From Hevea brasiliensis (Eukaryota; Streptophyta; Magnoliopsida; Malpighiales; Euphorbiaceae): 64,000 nt of DNA. Position numbers and translations under genes: made by a program. The notes beneath the pieces were generated by a model, which saw nothing but the letters and a program-made list of their open reading frames with translations, searched no databases and had not been told where the DNA came from. The stretch spans positions 16,700,141 through 16,764,140 of the forward strand of contig NC_079507.1 in assembly GCF_030052815.1 (NCBI RefSeq). The letters run 5' to 3'. Positions 35,103 to 47,407 of the stretch are shown one piece after another. Numbering within the stretch: the stretch's first letter is position 1; the number at the start of each line of letters is the position of its first letter.

Positions 35103-36871
35103 TTTTATCGGAAAATTAATCAGAAAATAACCGATTAATTAGTAAATGTATCATGTAATTAACCAAAATGATTATGGTCTTTTAATCAAATTGGTCCTCC
35201 CACTAACTTAGCGAATCCTACACTTCCAAAGTAGAAAACGGAAATCCTAGTTGGATGGATTTCTAGTGGGTGATTGAATTCTTATAATTCTATTGATCAT
35301 CCTCAGGTACATCCATTATTGGAATTACAATAAACTATAAGTGAGCAACTCATTGCCCATCACATCTCATGTGAGGTTCAATCCTTTACCTAGCCCCTAA
35401 TGCTCAAAATCTCAGGTACATCCATTATTGACTTATCTTGCATTAGTTAAGTTGATCCCATTGAGCCGAATTATGCAAATAATTTTAATGTCCTCAGGTA
35501 CATCCAATATTGGCCACCAAACCATTTACATATTTACAACATCTCATGCTTAACAATTATTCTTAAGAAAATCTCTTAAATTAATTGCATCTCATGCAAC
35601 AATTTAAAATTTCTTAAAATAATTGCCCCAATAGAGGGCTTATGTTATAATTACTTTAAATATACCATTTCCAACTTAATCATTTGTTTGGAAGATTTCA
35701 TAGCCATCCTAATTACTATTAAGGTCTCACTTTGCACATTATCCATTTAGCATGCATATATCATATAATTGCATACATTCCCATACATCTCATGCATTCA
35801 TGGATAAGCAGTAAATATGGTATGATCATGGACTTTCTAAGGGATTCAATTCTGAGCCACCAAGAATTGAATCAGGGCATTCCTAGGTGCATTTCATTCA
35901 TTCATTTTACAAGAGTTGCTGAAGGAGTACATAATCAACACTTGATATTGAATTCCTCCCACTGGTCCCACCAATGCTCTTGACCTCCTTGAACTTCTTG
36001 CAATCCAATATTACATAGTAATCCTTGGCATACCAAGGCGAATTTACAAGAACTTAAATAAATGAAATTACAACCCAAAAAATATTACAAACTTAATAAT
36101 ACATAACCAAAATAAATTAAAATAAATTAATTAATTTACAATCCCAAAGAAACATAAAAGAAATAAATCCAATCACATTGGTCTTTTATAGTACATGATC
36201 ATCCATCATGCATATCACTATTTAACAATTAAATAAAACATACATACTTAAATTAAATTGAATATCTTATATTCAACTTAAAAATCCAGATTTGAATATG
36301 ATTCAAATAAATTTAAAAATTCAGATTTGAATCACATTCAAACAAATTTAAAAATTCAGATTTGAATCACATTCAACCAACTTCAAAAATTCAGATTTGA
36401 ATCACATTCAAACATTTTTTAAAAAATCAGATTTGAATCACATTCAAATATTTTTTAAAAAAATCAGATCTGAATTTTATTGAATCAATTTTAAAAAATC
36501 AGATTTAAATATGATTCAAACAACTTTAAAAATTCAGATTTGAATCACATTCAAACAACTTTTTAAAATTCAGATTTGAATCACATTCAAACAATTTTTA
36601 AAATTCTGATTTGAATCATAATTTAATTGTGTGATTAAAACAACTAATTAAACACTTTAATTAGTCAAAGAATAGGCCTGAGATCATACAACAATTGCAG
36701 AATTAAAAGCCAAACCTTGATCCACCCAAGGAACCATTGTTGCCGCCACCAATGGTGGCTTCACCATGTGTGACGCCACATCTCATGATCCAACCAGCAA
36801 TGAATCTCTTGATCTCATGATCAAACACACAATTAAATTATATAATCAACAATCTAAATGGCAAATATAGT
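35103..36871 (-). other. Leader of C2 between primer site and gag
   Basis: About 1.77 kb without a sense-strand gene. It contains an imperfect repeat array (36270-36625). An antisense frame of 83 codons (35732-35983) recurs in C1 (43054) and C4 (57304) by descent; no protein family recognised. Confidence 0.7.
36270..36625. repeat. Imperfect tandem repeats in the C2 leader (about 33 bp)
   Basis: About ten units containing CAGATTTGAATCACATTCAA with A/T-rich spacers of 8 to 15 bases. Spacer length and T-run length vary between units. Confidence 0.88.
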
Positions 36872-36883
36872 GGCTCGATACCA
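36872..36883 (-). other. Primer binding site of C2 (degenerate)
   Basis: Plus-strand GGCTCGATACCA against GGCTCTGATACCA in C1: one base lost inside a CTG. Confidence 0.8.
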
Positions 36884-36886
36884 ATT

Positions 36887-38979
36887 TAAAGGCAAGCGTG
36901 AAAAACACAAGATTATATCATTGAATTCAAAAATTTTCACCTAGGGTCACATGCACCATGCAAGATTTATTTTTATCTATTTGATTTCAATGATAAACAA
37001 CATATTAAAACTCTTTTAATATGTTTTTGGATCTGTATTTACTATTTAAGATTTTAAAATTAATCAGATTAATTTTAGAACCCTAGATTAAATCAAGAAC
37101 GATTACACTAACCTCTTGATGTCTTTGCGTGTCTGCGCCTTTGAGACTTCGTCTTCGTGACACCAGATGTTGTCCTCTAGCTTGTCCACACCAAGAACAC
37201 CTATGGCAGCCCTTGAACAGCTTCTAAAGCCTTTTCTATTAATTAGAAATTCAAGTTCTGCCTTTTAAGAGATTAGAGATGTAAACAGGACACTAGAAAC
37301 AATTTCTAGTGTTCTTAATTCAAGAGATTGATGGCTAATCTCTTTGAATTGATGAGAGCTGAAGAGAAATAGCTGGAGAGGCTCAAAGTGGCGTGACAAT
37401 TGAGAGGAGAGGCTGCTGGTTATGTTTTCTTTTCATAACCACACTTAAATAGCTAGGTTAACACATTAAACCCTAGCCACATGTCACCTTTTGATTAGCT
37501 CTAGGTTTAAGTGACCCAATCACATTGTGCCAAGTGTCAAACCTATATTTAATCTTGATTTTAATCATCTTACATGATTAAAAATATTTGCAAGCTTATG
37601 TGTTATGCCATGTGTCACCATCTCATGGTGCCACGTGTCACAATCGTGAAATAACCAAAATGCCCAAGTGTCTTAATTTTGAGTTCTTAACCCAAAATAA
37701 TTATTTTCTTCTTCTAATTAATTTATATCAAATATAAATTAATTAATTAATCTCTATTAATTAATTTCTCATCAATTAAATTCATATTTAAACACTTTAA
37801 ATATAAATTTAATTTATACTACACATCCAATAATCTAGATTTGGTTTCAAGTCATGCTAGGGACTTTGCAATTTAATTGCAAACCAAATCTATTTAATTA
37901 ATCAATTAAACTCTTTAATTAATTAATTAAATCATATTTAAATAGGTGATAACTTGTGTATGTGTGTGACTTACTAGGCTCATCACTAATTGGCAATGAG
38001 ACATGATATCAACTCTTTATATCATCAGAACTCTTTCTTACCATAAATGATTTCTCTAAATCATTTTATGAACCTCATAGACCATGGTTAACACCTAGCA
38101 TAGCATGCCATGGCCACCCAATTAGTAATAAGGTTTACCTTAAATGAACCTATAATCATATGTTACCATGCACTAGAATCTCTCTGTTACAAAATCCCAA
38201 CTCAAGCCGAGTCATGGTTTATGTCAAACTCCATTTGCTATGAATATTATGTTCTCTTTTAATTCCAGTTCTTGATTAAAAGATTTTTCTCATCGTAAAC
38301 TCTTTCTCAATAAATCTATCTGTCTGGCCAGAACTTGAAACATCAAGAACAATTAAATGAACATAGGATTTTAACTCTATTTACTTAGAGGAACAGATTC
38401 CATCTTGATCAACACCTACCTCCATATATAACTAGCAGAGCCAACACATGCCCATATACCCATACATAGTACAAGTATGAAAGCAGATCAAACTCAAACT
38501 ACCTATATACAAGATAATCGTATATCTCAAGTTTAAAGATTATATGCACTGATATGATTTATGACAAAACATTGACAAGAGTAAACTCCATGTGCTTGTC
38601 ATAAGTGTCACTGGTTCGGCCTACTTATCATTTATAAGTGCCTATCAAGTTTGTTATATGGCATGAGACTCACCATTCCATCTTATTTATATCTCATATA
38701 AATAACTTGGGAACAAACATGAATACAATCTTTCTGGATAAGTCATGTCCTTATTATGAAGTATCCTCGATTGTGAACCTATTTATGATACTTTGTGCTA
38801 GAAATATTGTCACTCATATTCTTAACAACTTAAGAATAATATTTCTAACAAAATATCAATGGATCTTTTCTATTACACATAAATATATTATGTAAACGGA
38901 AAAGTGGAAATGCCTTTTATTATTAAAAATATGTACAAGATACATACTAAATGATATGCTCTAGGGCATACTACTAACA
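36887..38979 (-). repeat. C2 right (5') LTR
   Basis: Same length as the left LTR (2093 bp), ends ACTACTAACA. The TATA region reads TATTTAAG on the minus strand, against TATATAAG in C1. An antisense 85-codon frame is at 38638-38895. Confidence 0.9.
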
Positions 38980-39937
38980 ACATACAATTGGTATTCAACA
39001 AATTTTCTTTGTAATTTACACTCATTTATACTTACTCAACATAAATTTGAAGAGAAATATAAGTTTAACTCACTAACCTCTTTTAGCTCAAATCCAAGCC
39101 ATCCAAAACTTTAATTTTTCTTCAAAATTTTGCTGTCCAAAGCTTCCTCAAGGTGTGGGGTGAATTTTTTTGTGAAGACAACTAGGGCTTTTATGGTGTG
39201 GAAGCTAGGGAAAATCAAGCTTGAAAAAAGCTTGTCCATGGAGGTTAGGGAAGGAATGGTTTACGGCAAGGAAGAAAGAAGAAATGAGAAATCTGGTTTT
39301 TCTCTCATTTTTCAGCCCATTTGTCTCTTTTAAATATAGTTATGCCATGTGTCAACATTGGGTTGGGTGAAGGCACACTAATGACATCATGTGATGTCAT
39401 AAATTCCCATTTAATTCATTTTTTTTCTTTTCTTTTCTACTCATTTTCAATTCAATTTTTAGTAATATTTATTCATATTTTATGTCATAATAATTATTTA
39501 CTTAACTGGACAAGTCGGCCAAAAATCACCTTTGAAGGCGAAATGACCAAAATGCCCTCCGTTTAGCTTAACGGGCCAAAATTGTCTGTACCGATTGAAA
39601 ATTTTTTTTAAGTATTTTCTTGGCATTCTAATGCCATAAGAACCTCAATAACCCTTCTCTGGAGTCCCAGAAATTATTTTATAATTTTTCCCTCGGGTCT
39701 AGGGCTCCTAATTGCGAAAACCGTAACTTTTCACTAGGTTACCCATCGCTAGGGCACCGGCTCATTTAACTTGGTTGTATTTTATTTCTAAAATTTTTTA
39801 TAAATTTTTCTTATTAATATTTTAGTTAATTATGGTTCCTCACTTTAGTTTAAATATTTTTCTAGACGTTCTAGCTGTCCGGGCCGACATCGTCAAGAAC
39901 GATGGCTATGCGGACTAGCTAAAGTGAGGATGTTACA

Positions 39938-39942
39938 GGATC
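39938..39942. repeat. Target site duplication GGATC, right copy (S2)
   Basis: Exact repeat of 27304-27308; C1 pol sequence resumes after it. Confidence 0.93.
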
Positions 39943-40900
39943 TATATCCATCTGATCTGTTGGTTGGTCAAAATTCTCCAATTCTAACTCTATTTGCCTT
40001 ACTTTGCCTCCTTCTTGAACAAACTGTTGTTTAAGAAATGTGACATCTCTACCTACCAAAACCTTTTGTGATGTAGGCAAATAAAAATAATATCCAAAAC
40101 TATCTTTTGGATATCCAACAAATCGACCCTTTTCTGATCTAGTTTCTAATTTATCAGTGTTCAGCTTTTTGATATAAGCTGGACAACCCTAAATTTTAAC
40201 ATGCTTAAGACTTGGTTTTCTTCCACGCCATATCTCATAAGGTATGGAAGATACTGATTTTGATGGAATCCTATTCAGAATTTGCAAAGCTGATTCTAAT
40301 GCAAATCCCCAAAAGGAGATTGGTATATCAGTATAGCTCATCATACTACGTACCATATCCAATAGGGTACGATTTCTCCTTTCAGATACACCATTCAGCT
40401 ATGGTGTTCCTAGAGGAGTTAGTTGAGAAACAATGCCATACTATTTCAAGTATTCATCAAATTCAGTACTCAAGTATTCACCTCCACGATCTGATTGAAG
40501 AGCTTTAATACTCTTTCCTATTTGATTTTCTACTTCAGATTTAAATTCTTTGAACTTTTCAAAGGATTCATGTTTGTATTTCATCAAATATAAATACCCA
40601 AATCTTGATTTATCATCAGTAAAGGTAATAAAGTAATAAAAACCACCTCTAGCCATTTCTTTAAATAGACCACATACATCACTATGTATTAGCTCCAAAA
40701 TATTTTCAGCTTTAGCCCTTGTCCCACAAAGAGTGATCTAGTCATTTTGCCCTGAAGACAGGATTCACAGGTTGGAGTAGGTTCAGAACCCAATGAGGAT
40801 AGAATCCCCATTTTCTCTAGTTTTGTAATCCTTTCTTCTACAACATGACATAACCTTAAGTGCCAAATATATTTTGAACTTGAGTTGATTTTCACCATGG
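39943..40900 (-). pseudogene. Integrase of C1
   Basis: From right to left: zinc finger (WHLRLCH ... CESCLQGK), catalytic core with HSDVCG and QSDRGGEYLS (two Asp), then LNGVSERRN (the Glu) and the carboxyl block. Frame break near 40710 by a small deletion; a TAA-type stop after EFDEYLK; a TAG directly before LNGVSERRN where Gln is expected. It joins the RT at 27308 on the other side of S2. Confidence 0.88.
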
Positions 40901-41290
40901 CATTGCATTCATTTAGATCACTTGCATTCATTTTGTGTTTGTCATTATTATCCAAATAGTAAAGACCATCATTCATATAACCCAAACTAATATATTTATT
41001 TCTAAAATAAATATTGCAAACATCATCTGTGAACTGAAATTCATAGCCATTTCTAGTCAAACTAGATATCAAAATGATGTTCTTAAAAGTATCAGGTACA
41101 TATAAAATATTATCCAAACACATAACATGTCCAAACAAGTAAAAAGATTTAGATCCTATGGCTAAAGCTTTAACAGTTGAACCATTGCCAATCCGGACTC
41201 TAAAATCTTGAGAACTCAAGCTGCTACTATTTGCTAGTTCCTGCATATCATAAGAAATGTGAGAACTGGCACCAGTATCTAAAACCTAAG
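40900..41290 (-). pseudogene. Protease of C1
   Basis: VLDTGASSHISYDMQELA has the D-T-G-A active site of copia proteases, followed by FRVRIGNGSTVKALAIG and FKNIILISSLTRNGYEF. A TAG stop directly precedes VLDTG (41286-41288). The catalytic triplet is intact here, unlike in D. The matching region is missing from both C2 and C4, so C1 is the only one of the three copies with it. Confidence 0.88.
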
Positions 41291-42203
41291 CTATAGATGA
41301 ACTATAAGTATTATCAGAATCTAAATAACAAGATATGGACATACCTTCTGAAGGTGTATCCTTCTTGTCCTTCAGAGAAGCAAGATACTCTGGGCAGTTC
41401 CTTTTCCAGTGCCCATCCTTCTGGCAGTAGAAACACTTTCCTTTGCCTCCATCAGCTTTAATCTTCCCTTTGTGTTTGGCTATTTTCTTGGAAGGACCAG
41501 GAATCTGAGATTTCTTTTTCTTATTCCGTTTCTTCTTATTGGACTTTCCAGTAGAAGAAGATGCAATCAAAGCTACCTCTTTTCCTTTATTGCCCGGCAT
41601 ATTCTTTTGGGCAATAACTAGCATGTTGAGCAAACCAGCCAAGGTGCATTCCTGCTTAGTCATATGGAAATTTGTCACAAAATTCCCAAATGACTCAGGA
41701 AGGACTGAAGGATCAAATCCATCTGCAGTTGAAAATCCATGTTAAAGTCAAGATGTTCCAGCTGCTCAATCAGACGAATCATCTTGTGGAGATGATCCAC
41801 AATATTCTGCCCCTTAGACATCCTCATGCGGAATGGCTGTCTAGATATCTCATACCTAACATTCCTACTGTGCTCAATACAACTCTTGTAGGTGAAGGAG
41901 GATCTCACTCGCACTCTGCATGTTCTTATGCTGCTTCTATAACTCATTACTCATGGAAGCAAGCATATAACACTTAGCTCTCATATCATGCTCCTTCCAC
42001 TTGTCTAAAGTTTCATGTTCCTCTTGAGTGGCCTCTAGAGGTAAGGGATCAGGAACATTTGAGTCAAGAACATATCCTATATATTCGAGGTTTAGGACAA
42101 GTTTCAAATTTCTTAGCCAATCAGATAGATTAGGTCTTGTCAACCTATTGCGATCAAGTATGCTTGCAAGGATATTGGATAGTGGTGGTTGTTCTGTGCT
42201 CAT
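41286..42203 (-). pseudogene. Gag of C1
   Basis: Starts MSTEQPPLSNILASILDRNR at the ATG at 42201-42203. Capsid blocks: DWLRNLKLVLNLEYIGYVLD, EATQEEHETLDKWKEHDM and EQLEHLDFNMDFQLQ. A basic stretch KSNKKKRNKKKK precedes the complete zinc knuckle CFYCQKDGHWKRNC. Two compensating frameshifts lie near 41940 and 41680. It would form the particle. Confidence 0.9.
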
Positions 42204-42670
42204 TATTATCAGAAAATTAACTGCAAAAAATAACCAGATTAATTATTAAATGTATCATGTAATTAACCAAAATGATTATGGTCTTTTAATCAAATTGGTC
42301 CTCTCACTAACTTAGCGAATCCTACACTTCCAAAGTAGAAAATAGAAATCCTAATTGGATGGATTTCTGTGGGTGATTGAATTCTTATAATTCTATTGAT
42401 TATCCTCAAGTACATCCATTATTGGAATTACAATAAACTATAAGTGAGCAACTCATTGCCCATCACATCTCATGTGAGGTTCAATCCTTTACCTAGCCCC
42501 TAATGCTCAAAATCTCAGGCACATCCATTATTCACTTATCTTGCATTAGTTAAGTTGATCCCATTGAGCCAGTAAACATGAAAATAATTTTAATGTCCTC
42601 AGGCACATCCATTATTGGCCACCAAACCATTTACATATTTACAACATCTCATGCTTAATAATTATTCTTG

Positions 42671-42983
42671 AGAAAATCACTTAAATTAATTGCATCATAT
42701 GCAACTATTTAAAATTTCTTAAAATAATTGCTCCAATGGAGGGCCCAAATTATAATTACTTTAATTATAGCATATCCAACTTAATCATTTATTTGGAAGA
42801 TTTTGAGGTCGTCCTAATTACTATTAAGAAAATCACTTAAATTAATTGCATCATATGCAACTATTTAAAATTTCTTAAAATAATTGCTCCAATGGAGGGC
42901 CCAAATTATAATTACTTTAATTATAGCATATCCAACTTAATCATTTATTTGGAAGATTTTTGAGGTCGTCCTAATTACTATTA
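42671..42983. repeat. 156-bp tandem duplication in the C1 leader
   Basis: Copy 1 is 42671-42826 and copy 2 is 42827-42983; the only difference seen is one extra T in copy 2. C2 and C4 have a single copy at the matching place, so it arose after C1 separated. Confidence 0.93.
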
Positions 42984-43539
42984 TGGTCTCACTTTGCACA
43001 CTATCCATTTAGCATGCATATATCATATACTTGCTTAAATTCCCATACATCTCATGCATTCATGGATAAACAGTAAATATGGTATGATCATGGACTTTCT
43101 AAGGTATTCAATTCTGAGCCACCAAGAATTGAATCAAGGTATTCCTAGGTGTATTTCATTCATTCATTTTACAAGAGTTGCTGAAGGAGTACATAATCAA
43201 CACTTGATCTTGAATTCCTCCCACTGGTCCCACCAATGCTCTTGACCTCCTTGATCTTCTTGCAATCCAATTACATAGTAATCCTTGGCATACCAATGCG
43301 AAATTATAAGAACTAAACAAATGAAATTACAACCCAAAATTATTACAACCTTAATAATACATGCCCAAAAATAAATTAAAATAAATTAATTAATTTACAA
43401 CCCAAAGAAACATAAAAGAAATAAATCCAATCACATTGGTCTTTTATAGTCCATGATCATCCATCATGCATGTCACTATTTAACAATTAAATAAAACATA
43501 CATATGTAAATTAAATTGAATATCTCATATTTATCTTAA

Positions 43540-43850
43540 AAATCTAGATTTGAATATGATTTAAACAAATTTTAAAATTCAGATTTGAATCTCATTCAAA
43601 CAAATTTAAAAATTCAGATTTGAATCATATTCAAACAAATTTAAAAATTCAGATTTGAATCACATTCAAACAAATTTAAAAATTCAAATTTGAATAACAT
43701 TCAAACAACTTTTAAAATTTTGATTTGACTCACATTCAAACAACTTTTAAAATTCAGATTTGAATCACATTCAAACAACTTTAAAGAATTCAGATTTGAA
43801 TCACATTCAAACAAGTTTAAAAATTCATATTTGAATCAAAATTTAATTGT
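43540..43850. repeat. Imperfect tandem repeats in the C1 leader (about 33 bp)
   Basis: About nine units with CAGATTTGAATCACATTCAA and a spacer of A/T bases, as in C2 and C4. Confidence 0.88.
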
Positions 43851-44090
43851 GTGATTAAAATTCTAATTAAACAATTTAATTAGACATCGGAAGAGCTTTT
43901 ATATTATACAATAATTGTAAATTAAAAACACAAACCTTGCGAACACCGTTGGTGACCACAAAGTGTGCGCACCAACAGTGTTCATCACCAAGCCAACACC
44001 ATTCCTTTACAACCAGCAATGGATCTACCATCTCATGATCATACCACACAATTAAATCATATAATCAACAATCTAAATGGCAAATGTAGT

Positions 44091-44103
44091 GGCTCTGATA
44101 CCA
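44091..44103 (-). other. Primer binding site of C1 (initiator tRNA-Met)
   Basis: The minus strand reads TGGTATCAGAGCC, two bases from the LTR boundary at 44106. Confidence 0.93.
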
Positions 44104-44672
44104 ATTGAAGGAGCGGAAGCATGAAAAACCCAAGTTTATATCATTGAATTCAAAATTTTTTTACCTAGGGTCACATGCATCATGCAACATTCATTTCTAT
44201 CTATTTGATTTCAATGATAAACAGCATATTAAAACTCTTTTAATATATTTTTGGATCTAGATTTTCCATTTAAGATTTTAGAATTAATCAGATTAATTCA
44301 TTAGAACCCTATATTAGATTAAGAACAAGTGCACTAACCTTTTGATGCACTACAGTGTGTTTGGCACCTTTGAGATGCGTCTTAGGACACCAGATGTTGT
44401 CCCTCTAGCTTGTCCACACTAAGATCACCTATGGCAGCCCTTGAACAGCTTTTAAAGCTTTTTCTATGAATTAGAAAATTAAGTTTTTCCTTTTGAGAGA
44501 TTATGATGTAAACAGGACATTAGAAACAATTTCTAGTATTTTTAATTCAAGAGATTGTTTGCTAATCTCTTTGAAATGATGAGAGATGAAGAAGAAGAGA
44601 AAGGATGGCAGCCAAGGGTGGCGGCACAAAGAGATGAATGGCAACTTATGTTTTTGTTCTTTCATCCTTACA

Positions 44673-44680
44673 CTTATATA
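44673..44680 (-). promoter_or_regulatory. TATA box of the C1 5' LTR
   Basis: The minus strand reads TATATAAG, the only perfect TATA motif upstream of a plausible start in this LTR. The left LTR keeps it; in C2 and C4 it reads TATTTAAG. Function is inferred. Confidence 0.5.
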
Positions 44681-45178
44681 GCTAGGTCACCACTTAAAAC
44701 CCTTGCCACATGTCACCCTCTGATCGGTTCTAGGTTTAATTGACCCAATCACATTGTACCAAGTGTCAAACCTATATTTAATCTTGACTTTGATCATCTT
44801 ACATGATTCAAAGATATTTGGCAAGTTTATGTACAGTGCCATGTGTCACCATCTCATGGTGCCACATGTCACCCTGTGAAATGACCAAAATACCCCTGTG
44901 TCTTAATTTTGAGTTCTCAACTTAAATAATTATTTCCCTTCTTCTAATCAATTTATATCAAATTTAAATTAATTAATTTATCATAATTAAATTCATATTT
45001 AAACACTTTAAATATAAATTTAACTTATACTGTACATCCAATAACCTAGATTTGGTTTTAAGTCATGCTAGGGACTTTGCAATCTAATTGCAAACCAAAC
45101 CTATTTAATTAATCAATTAAACTCTTTAATTAATTAATTAAATCATATTTAATTTGGTGATTACTTGTGTATGTGTGT

Positions 45179-45276
45179 TGTAACGATCGAGCTCCAACCA
45201 CTAGAGGAATTGTCTGCTTTGGCCATAAGCCTCACGGTTTGACAATTCCTCTAGTGGTTGGAGCCTGATCGTTACA
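45179..45276. mobile_element. 98-bp hairpin element (MITE-like) in the C1 LTR
   Basis: Starts TGTAACGATC and ends GATCGTTACA. The terminal arms are 36 bp each with two mismatches, around a 26-base loop. It is flanked by TGTGT on both sides. C0, C2 and C4 show the empty site in the same LTR position, with a single TGTGT, so it is a true insertion after C1 diverged. It has no coding capacity. The family is not recognised; 5-bp duplication is compatible with several superfamilies. The RNA would form a strong stem-loop. Confidence 0.88.
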
Positions 45277-46300
45277 TGTGTGACTTACTAGGCTCATCAC
45301 TAATTAGCAATGAGATAAGATATCAACTCTTAATATCATCAGAACTCTTTCTTACCATAAATGATTTCTCTAAATTATTTTATACACCTCATAAAACATG
45401 GTTAACACCTAGCATAGCATGCCATGGCCACCCAATTAGTAATAAGGTTTACCTTAAATGAACCTATAATCATATGTTACCATGTACTAGAATTGCTCTG
45501 TTACAAAATTTCAATTCCAGCTGGACTCATGGTTTATGTCAAACCTCATTTGCTATGAATATTATGTTTTCTTTTAATTTCAGTTATTGATTAAAAAGAT
45601 TTTCTCATCAGAAACTCTTTTCTGATTAAATATATTTGTCCTGGCCAGGAATTTGAAACATCAAGAATAATTAAATGAACATAGGATTTTATCCCTATTT
45701 ACTTAGGGTAACAGATTCCATCTTGATAAATACCTACCTCCATATATAACTAGTAAGAGCTAACGCATGCCCATATACCCATACACAGTATAAGTATGAA
45801 AGTAGTATCAAACTCAAACCACCAATATACAAGATAACTGTGCTACCTCAGGTCTAAAGATTATATGCACTAATATGATTTATGACAATACATTGACAAG
45901 AGTAAACTCCATGTGCTTGTTATAAATGTCACTGGTTGGGCCTACTTATCATGTGTAAGTGCCTATCATGTTTGTTATTTGGCATAAGACTCACCATTTC
46001 ATCTTATTTACATCTCATATAAATAACTTGGGAACAAACATGATTACAATCTTTTTGGATAAGTCGTGTCCTTATTGTGAAGTATCCTCGATTGTGAACC
46101 TATTTATAATACTTTGTACTAGAAATACTGTCACTCATATTCTTAACAACTTAAGAATAGAATTTCTAACAAAATATCAATGGACCTTTTCTATTACACA
46201 TAAATATATTATGTAAATGGAAAAGTGAAAATGCCTTTTATTAATTAAAACATGTACAAGATACATACTAAATGATGTGCTCTAGGGCATACTACTAACA

Positions 46301-46305
46301 CATTA
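46301..46305. repeat. Target site duplication CATTA, right copy (C1)
   Basis: Exact repeat of 13799-13803. Confidence 0.93.
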
Positions 46306-47407
46306 GAATCAGGTCTGACATAAAACTATAAAGTTTTAGAACATTCCTTAAGGTTTCTTTTGACATAAAAATCACCCTGATCTGAAATCCCTGACTCCTG
46401 TTATGAATTTTTCAAATTTACTATTCACACATATACTGTACAGATTCCACATTTTCACTCATCTACAAGTTCCTATGGCACCTAATTATAGGATTTACTA
46501 ATTTCTTCCACAAAACACAAAAATAAACATAAGTTAAAGCACTAAGCTTGGTTGAAGAGTTTCTCCCACTTGCAAAACTTCTTTCTTTCTTCTTTTAATT
46601 GCTGCCTAGAGATGGTTTAAGGTGTGAGGATGAGTTTTTGTGAACTAAGCTTAGGATTTTATGGTGATTTATCAAGAAATTTCCAGTGAGAAGTTTGATA
46701 AAAAATGGTGAGAGGAGAGAAGATGGGAGGCGGCTGGTTGAAGAAGATGGGTAGCAGAATTCATTTTTCTTTTTTAACTAATTTTATCTCCTTTTAATTG
46801 GGTTATAAAGTGTGTGTTAAAATTTGATTGGTGGAGGACTTTTAATGACACAATAATGATGTCATAATTTGTATTTTATTTCATTTTCTTTTCTTTTCTT
46901 TTCTACTCATTTTCAATTTAATTTTTAGTAATATTTATTTATATTTTATGTCATAATAATTATTTACTTAACTGGACAAGTCAGTCAAAAATTATCTTTG
47001 AATATGAAATGACCAAAATGCCCTCCATTTGGCTTATCAAGCCAAAATCATCTATATTGATCTCAAAAAAATTTTAAGTATTTTTTTGGCATTCTAATGC
47101 CATAGAAACCTCAATGGCTCTTCTCTAGAGTTCCAAAAATTATTTTATGAATTTTCTCCTGGGTTTAGGGCTCCTAGCTACGAGGACCGCAACTTCCCAC
47201 TAGGTTACCCATCACTAAGGCACCGACTCATTTAACTTGATTGCATTTTATTTCTAAAATTTTTCCTAAATTTTTCTTACACTTATTTGAGTTATTTATG
47301 ACTCCTCACTCTAGTTTACATATAGTTCCAGTCATTCTAGCTGTCCGGGCAGACATTAGTCACCGGAACAGTTGAATGTATGGACATGCTAAAGTGAGGG
47401 TGTTACA
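46306..47407 (-). repeat. G1 left (3') LTR, part 2
   Basis: Continues the LTR broken at 13803 and ends GAGGGTGTTACA. Directly beyond it lies the polypurine tract in reverse complement, so this is the 3' LTR of a minus-strand element. Confidence 0.88.

Larger units (their letters stand above)
29449..38979 (-). mobile_element. C2: protease-less Ty1/copia element
   Basis: Complete element with two LTRs of the same length (2093 bp) inserted in S2. The flank ACAT recurs on both sides (29445-29448, 38980-38983); the LTR left end has lost its G (TAAGGAACGG against TGAAGGAACGG). Coding order on the minus strand is gag, integrase, RT, RNase H. The region from the zinc knuckle to the start of the integrase, including protease, is absent and replaced by 23-bp repeats, exactly as in C4. 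The sequence also shows unusually many 1 to 3-bp indels relative to C1 and C4. Confidence 0.9.
27309..39937 (-). mobile_element. S2: G-family solo LTR split by copia C2
   Basis: LTR sequence is 27309-29448 and 38980-39937 (about 3.1 kb). It starts TGTGACACCCC and ends GATGTTACA in plus orientation, with the perfect duplication GGATC. No internal region, so it is a solo LTR. Minus strand: hairpin 27891-27908, acceptor-like CAG-GTACTGG (27868-27870), donor-like AG-GTTAGT (39072-39077). An (AAAAT)n run lies at 27921-27942. Confidence 0.9.
42204..44090 (-). other. Leader of C1 between primer site and gag
   Basis: About 1.9 kb with no sense-strand gene. It has a 156/157-bp tandem duplication (42671-42983) and a repeat array (43540-43850). 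Confidence 0.7.
13804..46300 (-). mobile_element. C1: Ty1/copia element with nested insertions
   Basis: A full-length minus-strand copia element with both LTR ends and the CATTA duplication. Own sequence is 13804-14496, 25026-27308 and 39938-46300; the rest is G3 and S2. Right to left: 5' LTR, primer site, long leader, gag with zinc knuckle, protease, integrase, RT, RNase H, polypurine tract and 3' LTR. The style resembles the Angela/TAR/Tork side of plant copia, but I cannot settle the clade. Compared with C2 and C4 it still has the protease region, so it represents the ancestral form of the family here. The left LTR has lost about 950 bp next to G3. Confidence 0.9.
44106..46300 (-). repeat. 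C1 right (5') LTR (2195 bp)
   Basis: Starts TGAAGGAGCGG and ends ACTACTAACA, directly before CATTA. It is about 100 bp longer than the other C-family LTRs because of the 98-bp hairpin element at 45179-45276. An antisense 85-codon frame lies at 45959-46216. Confidence 0.93.

Noticed and set aside
27309..39937. S2 and the sequence in it as one full gypsy element with C2 as its internal region
   Set aside because: C2 has its own LTRs, primer site and copia-type gene order; the outer parts join into a single LTR.
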